Of a stretch of DNA of 9,828 nt, positions 7,314-9,828 are shown in pieces. The first letter of the stretch is position 1; every line of letters begins with the position of its first letter. The notes beneath the pieces were generated by a model that ran no database searches, was not told the origin of the DNA, and was given only the letters and a program-made list of their open reading frames with translations. Location: assembly GCA_002320555.1 (NCBI GenBank), contig DCJV01000002.1, positions 1,156 to 10,983 of the forward strand, written 5' to 3'. Origin of the DNA: Ruminococcaceae bacterium UBA1691. GTDB taxonomy: Bacteria > Bacillota > Clostridia > Oscillospirales > Acutalibacteraceae. Position numbers and translations under genes: made by a program.

Positions 7314-7481
7314 TTATTTCAGGAAGGCCCCGCGCAGCCAAGGAAGCGGTGCCCACAGGCATCCGCAAAGCAATACATATATACAAAAGAAAAGCGCTTT
7401 TTCAGAAGAATGAACGCTGCCTTCTCCCGAAACACCGTTACGCAAAGCCAACAAAATACAGCCCGCTGCACGGACTGCCAT
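7314..7481 (-). CDS. Possible small membrane protein in the H-C gap (doubtful)
   Basis: An ATG at 7481, ten bases after the subunit H stop, opens a 55-codon frame that ends 35 bp before subunit C and nearly fills the 213-bp gap. Residues about 30-50 are hydrophobic (LFFCIYVLLCGCLW and after), enough for one membrane segment. There are four cysteines (8, 33, 39, 41). The evidence against coding is substantial: the only GGAGG is 15 bases upstream and inside the end of H, and third-position GC is about 47% by my count, against about 72% in the first 36 codons of subunit C. I do not recognise any family. It could equally be a chance frame in regulatory DNA. Confidence 0.2.
   Translation of the reverse strand: MAVRAAGCILLALRNGVSGEGSVHSSEKALFFCIYVLLCGCLWAPLPWLRGAFLK
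7346..7366 (-). other. Hairpin upstream of subunit C
   Basis: GCGG-A-TGCC pairs with GGCA-CCGC around a TGTG loop: eight pairs with one bulged A, on the minus strand, about 68 bases before the subunit C start. No U-tract follows. It may be an RNA processing or stability element in the long H-C gap. Confidence 0.4.
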
Positions 7482-7491
7482 GTCTTTTGTT

Positions 7492-7803
7492 TTATGCCTC
7501 CAGCACACGGCGTACAATCTCCTGTACCCACTGTGTGCTCCTTTCTTTGTATAAAGCTTCCATTTTCTGCACGGCGGCATCATTGCCAGACTTAGCTTCA
7601 TCCAGCTTTTTCTTGGCCTCCTGCTCCTCCCCACGGGCAAGCTCGTCGATTTCCACCCTTGCCTGCTTCAGACGCTCGGAAAGCAGCCTTTTTTCTTTGA
7701 GCTCCAGCTCTTCCTGCGCCTTGCGCTGATAGGCTTCCGCTTCTTCTGTCCGCTTGCGCGCCTGCTTATCCATTTCAATAATGGTCTCGACCATCTTATC
7801 CAA
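7492..7803 (-). CDS. ntpF: V-type ATP synthase subunit H/G-like (peripheral stalk coiled coil)
   Basis: This is the first gene of the operon and encodes a small charged helical protein rich in Glu, Lys, Arg and Ala, with almost no predicted globular part. The pattern IIEMDKQARKRTEEAE near the start and a long heptad-bearing helix (about 20-85) match the V/A-type G/H peripheral stalk subunit, which pairs with E. The start is uncertain. A TTG at 7803 is five bases after GGGGTGA, giving 103 residues. An ATG at 7794 (100 residues) is 14 bases away, which is long. A GTG at 7827 has no ribosome site. I chose TTG on spacing, though homologues often begin near the ATG. First position in the operon agrees with the E. 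hirae order, where the equivalent gene is ntpF. Confidence 0.85.
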   Translation of the reverse strand: MDKMVETIIEMDKQARKRTEEAEAYQRKAQEELELKEKRLLSERLKQARVEIDELARGEEQEAKKKLDEAKSGNDAAVQKMEALYKERSTQWVQEIVRRVLEA

Positions 7804-7843
7804 ATCGGTCACCCCTTCCGGCAACACTAGTTATGACATTTAG

Positions 7844-7873
7844 AAAGGGCCCGGCGCCTGGCGCCGTCCCTTT
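7844..7873 (-). other. 5'-terminal hairpin of the V-ATPase operon leader
   Basis: On the minus strand AAAGGG-A-CGGCG pairs with CGCCG-GG-CCCTTT around a CCAGG loop. This gives 11 base pairs with a small internal asymmetry. It begins about five bases after the predicted transcription start and ends about 40 bases before the H start. The bases after it are mixed rather than a U-tract, so termination is unlikely. A stem at the very 5' end is a known way to protect mRNA from 5'-dependent decay. An attenuator or protein-binding site is possible. Confidence 0.55.
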
Positions 7874-7883
7874 GACGGTCTTT

Positions 7884-7911
7884 ATTATAGCACTCTGAAT
7901 TGAAAAAACAA
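7884..7911 (-). promoter_or_regulatory. Promoter of the V-ATPase operon
   Basis: On the minus strand a perfect TATAAT (7889-7884) is preceded by TG and one base, an extended -10. A TTGTTT -35 box (7911-7906) lies 16 bases upstream. The predicted start is near 7878. It looks like a sigma-A-type promoter and is the only clear promoter I see for the whole operon. Confidence 0.75.
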
Positions 7912-8064
7912 GGGTAAAAAGCATAACAATAGCCTGTAATTTTCAGGGAATATGGTGCAAAATTCTGTCGTACGGTGCTTCCTGCTTTTCTATTATTGTA
8001 TAGGAGCAAACCTGCCTGAATCCCGAAAAAGAAACGCTCTTCCAGCAAAAAAGTCAAAAACTGC
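7912..8064. other. Divergent spacer between the two promoters, no gene seen
   Basis: The full gene-free stretch 7828-8138 (311 bp) holds the ATPase leader and promoter, this spacer, and the rpmB promoter and leader. The spacer is AT-rich. I see only a small CCTG/CAGG dyad (about 7933-7946) and a TATACAAT-like sequence on the minus strand (about 7995-8002) without a convincing -35 partner. Open frames crossing it lack start signals and family resemblance. Confidence 0.6.
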
Positions 8065-8093
8065 TTGCATTTATCTGCAAGACCTGCTAATAT
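8065..8093 (+). promoter_or_regulatory. Promoter of rpmB
   Basis: TTGCAT (8065-8070), 17 bases, then TAATAT (8088-8093) preceded by TG and one base. This is a good sigma-A-type promoter about 45 bases before the rpmB start. A 6-bp dyad CTTGCA/TGCAAG (8064-8069 and 8076-8081) covers the -35 box and could be an operator. Confidence 0.65.
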
Positions 8094-8123
8094 AGTTCTG
8101 TTATTCTGTATCTGTCTAGTAAA

Positions 8124-8131
8124 AAGGAGGT
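8124..8131 (+). promoter_or_regulatory. Ribosome binding site of rpmB
   Basis: AAGGAGGT, seven bases before the ATG at 8139, a near-perfect match to the 16S anti-Shine-Dalgarno. It excludes the in-frame GTG at 8130, which falls inside it. Confidence 0.85.
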
Positions 8132-8138
8132 GCGACAC

Positions 8139-8327
8139 ATGGCGAAATGTGAATTTTGCGGCAAAGATGTGTCTTTTGGTATTCAGGTTTCTCACTCCCA
8201 CAGGCGCTCCAACAGAACTTGGAAGCCCAACATCAAGCGTGTCAAAGCAATCGTGAATGGTTCCCCGCGCAGGGTATATGCCTGCACGCGCTGCCTGCGT
8301 TCCGGCAAGGTGACGCGCGCGGTGTGA
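8139..8327 (+). CDS. rpmB: 50S ribosomal protein L28
   Basis: This small basic protein of the large ribosomal subunit has 62 residues, the usual length for L28 in Bacillota. It begins MAKCEFCGKDVSFG. The L28 signature SHSHRRSNRTWKPNIKRV runs over 18-35, and it ends RVYACTRCLRSGKVTRAV (45-62). Two CxxC pairs (C4/C7 and C49/C52) indicate the zinc-binding form rather than the cysteine-free form made under zinc limitation. It has its own promoter and ribosome site, and a terminator follows, so it appears monocistronic. It is divergent from the ATPase operon and functionally unrelated to it. Confidence 0.98.
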   Translation: MAKCEFCGKDVSFGIQVSHSHRRSNRTWKPNIKRVKAIVNGSPRRVYACTRCLRSGKVTRAV

Positions 8328-8329
8328 GG

Positions 8330-8364
8330 TTAGATGCCAGACGTTAGACATCCGATGTCAGACG
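8330..8364 (+). repeat. Degenerate tandem heptamer repeat after rpmB
   Basis: Five consecutive 7-base units follow the rpmB stop directly: TTAGATG, CCAGACG, TTAGACA, TCCGATG, TCAGACG. They share the pattern pyrimidine-pyrimidine-AGA-pyrimidine-G with a few substitutions. The array lies in the rpmB 3' untranslated region, just before the terminator. It also contains a GACATC/GATGTC dyad (8347-8352 and 8354-8359). Its function is unknown. Confidence 0.55.
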
Positions 8365-8370
8365 AGAAAG

Positions 8371-8402
8371 AGGGAGGCCGGGTGGCCTTCCTTTTTATTT
8401 TT
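8371..8402 (+). terminator. Intrinsic terminator of rpmB
   Basis: GGGAGGCC (8372-8379) pairs with GGCCTTCC (8384-8391), with one G-T pair, around a GGGT loop. The T-rich run TTTTTATTTTT follows (8392-8402). The stem extends by A-T pairs on the outside. This is a textbook rho-independent terminator on the plus strand. Confidence 0.9.
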
Positions 8403-8404
8403 GT

Positions 8405-8448
8405 ATACAAATCGGGCGGCGAGAATGATCTCACCGCCCGATTTGTAT
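8405..8448. repeat. Long inverted repeat without U-tract
   Basis: ATACAAATCGGGCGG (8405-8419) is a perfect 15-base inverted repeat of CCGCCCGATTTGTAT (8434-8448). An inner GAGA/TCTC stem (8421-8424 and 8429-8432) and an ATGA tetraloop are separated from it by one C-A mismatch. It forms a near-continuous 19-bp hairpin. No T-run follows on either strand, so it is not a standard terminator. It lies between two terminators. Confidence 0.6.
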
Positions 8449-8475
8449 CGGTATCATACAGATCTTTAAGCTAGT

Positions 8476-8521
8476 GAAAATCCCCCTACCGTCCTTCTTT
8501 CCGACGGCAGGGGGATTTTTC
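8476..8521. terminator. Bidirectional intrinsic terminator between rpmB and aroF
   Basis: GAAAATCCCCCTACCGTC (8476-8493) pairs with GACGGCAGGGGGATTTT (8503-8519), with a single mismatch, around a pyrimidine loop. TTTTT ends the right arm and AAAA begins the left arm, so it can terminate transcription from either side. It stands directly upstream of the aroF promoter and insulates it from rpmB read-through. Confidence 0.85.
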
Positions 8522-8532
8522 TACCTAACGCC

Positions 8533-8561
8533 TTGACAACCCGCATAAACCGGCGTATACT
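8533..8561 (+). promoter_or_regulatory. Promoter of the DAHP synthase gene
   Basis: A consensus TTGACA (8533-8538), 17 bases, then TATACT (8556-8561). The predicted start is near 8568, leaving an untranslated leader of only about 34 bases. This is too short for a T-box or tryptophan-type attenuator. It is a strong sigma-A-type promoter. Confidence 0.85.
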
Positions 8562-8601
8562 TTAGCACATAAAACCGCTAAATTGAAAGGACTTGTGATA
8601 G

Positions 8602-9615
8602 ATGGTAGTCATCCTCAAACAAAACGCAGATAAACAGCAGATCAGCACCCTCTTAAAAGCCGTGGAAGCGCTCGGCCTCAAAACCAACTACAGCGAAGGC
8701 CAGGAGACGACTGTGGTCGGACTGGTGGGAGACACTTCCCGTGTGGATATCGACGCGCTCAAGGCCAACGAGATCGTCGAGGACGTCAAGCGGATTTCCG
8801 AGCCGTATAAAAAGGCCAATCGCCGGTTCCATCCGGCGGACACCATTGTGCAGGTGGGAAATGTTAACATCGGCGAGGGCTTCTTCAACGTGATTGCCGG
8901 CCCCTGCTCGATTGAGAGCGAGGAACAGCTCTGCACGATCGCGCAGGATGTCAAAAAGAGCGGTGCAACGCTCCTGCGCGGCGGCGCGTTCAAGCCCCGC
9001 ACCTCCCCCTATTCCTTCCAGGGCCTAGAGACAGACGGGCTGAAGCTGTTGCTGGAGGCCAAACGGCTCACCGGCCTGCCGATCGTGACGGAGATCATGG
9101 GGCAGGATCAGATTGATGATTTTGAGGATGTAGACATCATTCAGGTCGGCGCGCGCAACATGCAAAATTTCCGCCTGCTCAAGGCGCTCGGCCAGCTTCG
9201 CAAGCCGATCCTCTTAAAGCGCGGCCTTGCCAATACGATTGAGGAATTTTTGATGAGCGCGGAATACATCATGGCGGGCGGCAATGAAAACGTGATCCTC
9301 TGCGAGCGCGGCATCCGCACCTTTGAGACGATGGTGCGCAACACGCTTGATATCTCCGCCGTCCCCCTTTTAAAGCAGCAGTCCCACCTGCCGGTTATCA
9401 TTGATCCGAGCCATGCGGCGGGCATTGCATGGATGGTGAAGCCGCTGGCGAAGGCCGCCGTTGCGGCGGGTGCGGACGGACTGATGATCGAGGTACACAA
9501 CGATCCAAAGAACGCGTTGTGCGACGGCGCACAGTCGCTGACACCGGCGCAGTTTACTGAATTGATGGAGGATGTGAAGAAAAGAGCGGCGTTTGAGGGG
9601 AAGAAAATGGAGTAA
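8602..9615 (+). CDS. aroF: 3-deoxy-7-phosphoheptulonate (DAHP) synthase
   Basis: This enzyme condenses phosphoenolpyruvate with erythrose 4-phosphate, the first step of the shikimate pathway to aromatic amino acids. It has 337 residues and is close in length and layout to the Thermotoga maritima enzyme. An N-terminal ferredoxin-like domain (about 1-70) precedes the TIM barrel. Motifs are AGPCSIES (99-106), FKPRTSPYSFQG (130-141), VGARNMQNF (182-190), LLKRG (204-208), GGNENVILCERGIRTFE (226-242) and DPSHAAG (268-274). The metal ligands by alignment are C102, H271, E297 and D308, all present. In this class the N-terminal domain binds tyrosine or phenylalanine for feedback inhibition, so the same is likely here. 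AAAGGA lies ten bases before the ATG. No chorismate mutase domain is fused. It sits alone between its promoter and terminator. Names vary (aroF, aroG, aroA). Confidence 0.96.
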   Translation: MVVILKQNADKQQISTLLKAVEALGLKTNYSEGQETTVVGLVGDTSRVDIDALKANEIVEDVKRISEPYKKANRRFHPADTIVQVGNVNIGEGFFNVIAGPCSIESEEQLCTIAQDVKKSGATLLRGGAFKPRTSPYSFQGLETDGLKLLLEAKRLTGLPIVTEIMGQDQIDDFEDVDIIQVGARNMQNFRLLKALGQLRKPILLKRGLANTIEEFLMSAEYIMAGGNENVILCERGIRTFETMVRNTLDISAVPLLKQQSHLPVIIDPSHAAGIAWMVKPLAKAAVAAGADGLMIEVHNDPKNALCDGAQSLTPAQFTELMEDVKKRAAFEGKKME

Positions 9616-9673
9616 CCCCTTGGTTTAGCTTTGCTATCTCCCCTCCCCTTTCGATCATTCTTTGCAATTGTGA

Positions 9674-9713
9674 GTCCCTGCGTAAGGCATGGTTGCGCAG
9701 GGACCTTTTCTTT
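9674..9713 (+). terminator. Intrinsic terminator of the DAHP synthase gene
   Basis: GTCCCTGCGTAA (9674-9685) pairs with TTGCGCAGGGAC (9693-9704), with one G-T pair, around a GGCATGG loop. CTTTTCTTT follows (9705-9713). It lies 58 bases after the stop codon. From 9714 to the right edge (115 bp) I see no gene, promoter or RNA that I can support. Confidence 0.88.
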
Positions 9714-9828
9714 ACGGTGTACATGCCGCACGGGACGAATTTTAGTCTCATGCGTATTTTACCGGTATGACTGCATGTTTATTGCTCGTTTTGAATCACG
9801 AATCAGGAAATTGGAACGCGCTCAGGCC

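Noticed and set aside
879..7803. F-type ATP synthase instead of V-type
   Set aside because: Subunit A has the V-type non-homologous insert, and E, F, C and an about 650-residue I subunit are present. There is no F-type alpha, gamma, delta or epsilon pattern.
7827..8351. Minus-strand open frame of 174 codons spanning the divergent promoters and rpmB
   Set aside because: It covers rpmB in antisense and two good promoters. It has no ribosome site and no plausible fold, so it is chance.
8330..8364. CRISPR-like array
   Set aside because: Units are 7 bases with no spacers, and no cas genes are present.
8562..8601. T-box or tryptophan-type attenuator for the DAHP synthase gene
   Set aside because: The promoter leaves only about 34 bases of leader, too short. 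The strong hairpin at 8476-8521 lies upstream of the promoter.
9141..9731. Minus-strand open frame of 196 codons opposite aroF and its terminator
   Set aside because: It runs through the aroF terminator and is antisense to a conserved enzyme. No start signal is seen.
9714..9828. Possible riboswitch or small RNA at the right edge
   Set aside because: There are only scattered short dyads and a GAATCA direct repeat. I see no known aptamer core and no promoter that I can support.

Overview
The window is dominated by a bacterial V-type (A/V-type, Ntp-type) ATPase operon on the minus strand. Two plus-strand housekeeping genes lie to its right: rpmB (ribosomal protein L28) and a class I DAHP synthase (aroF type). 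The genome looks like an anaerobic clostridial Bacillota. The evidence is the Ntp-type ATPase, strong AGGAGGT-type ribosome binding sites, sigma-A-like promoters, an L28 with two CxxC pairs, and a Thermotoga-like DAHP synthase of about 337 residues. Base composition is moderately GC-rich with GC-rich third positions. I cannot name a genus with confidence.

Layout. Read leftwards from about 7880, the operon runs H/G-like stalk subunit (7803-7492), C (7278-6229), I (6098-4158), K (4099-3623), F (3585-3277), E (3266-2664), A (2642-879) and B (827 to past the left edge). Subunit D is not in the window and would be expected just beyond B. One clear extended -10 promoter drives the operon, and a GC-rich hairpin begins almost at the predicted transcript 5' end. 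Most gene gaps are 10-58 bp. Two are larger: 213 bp between H and C, which holds a 55-codon open frame of doubtful status, and 130 bp between C and I, which holds hairpins and a 41-codon open frame.

The divergent region 7828-8138 carries no gene that I can support. It holds back-to-back promoters for the ATPase operon and rpmB. After rpmB come a degenerate heptamer repeat, an intrinsic terminator, a long inverted repeat without a U-tract and a bidirectional terminator. The aroF gene then starts from its own near-consensus promoter and ends at a terminator at about 9674-9713. From 9714 to the right edge (115 bp) I see nothing assignable.

How the genes work together. A and B form the catalytic head, which hydrolyses or makes ATP. 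E and the H/G-like protein form the peripheral stalks. C and F (with D, not seen) form the central axle and socket. I and K form the membrane ion channel and rotor ring. rpmB and aroF are unrelated in function and each has its own signals. I found no mobile element, CRISPR array, tRNA or defence system. The region is mostly ordinary core genome; the points of interest are the subunit order, the K subunit architecture, the leader hairpin and the small intergenic structures.
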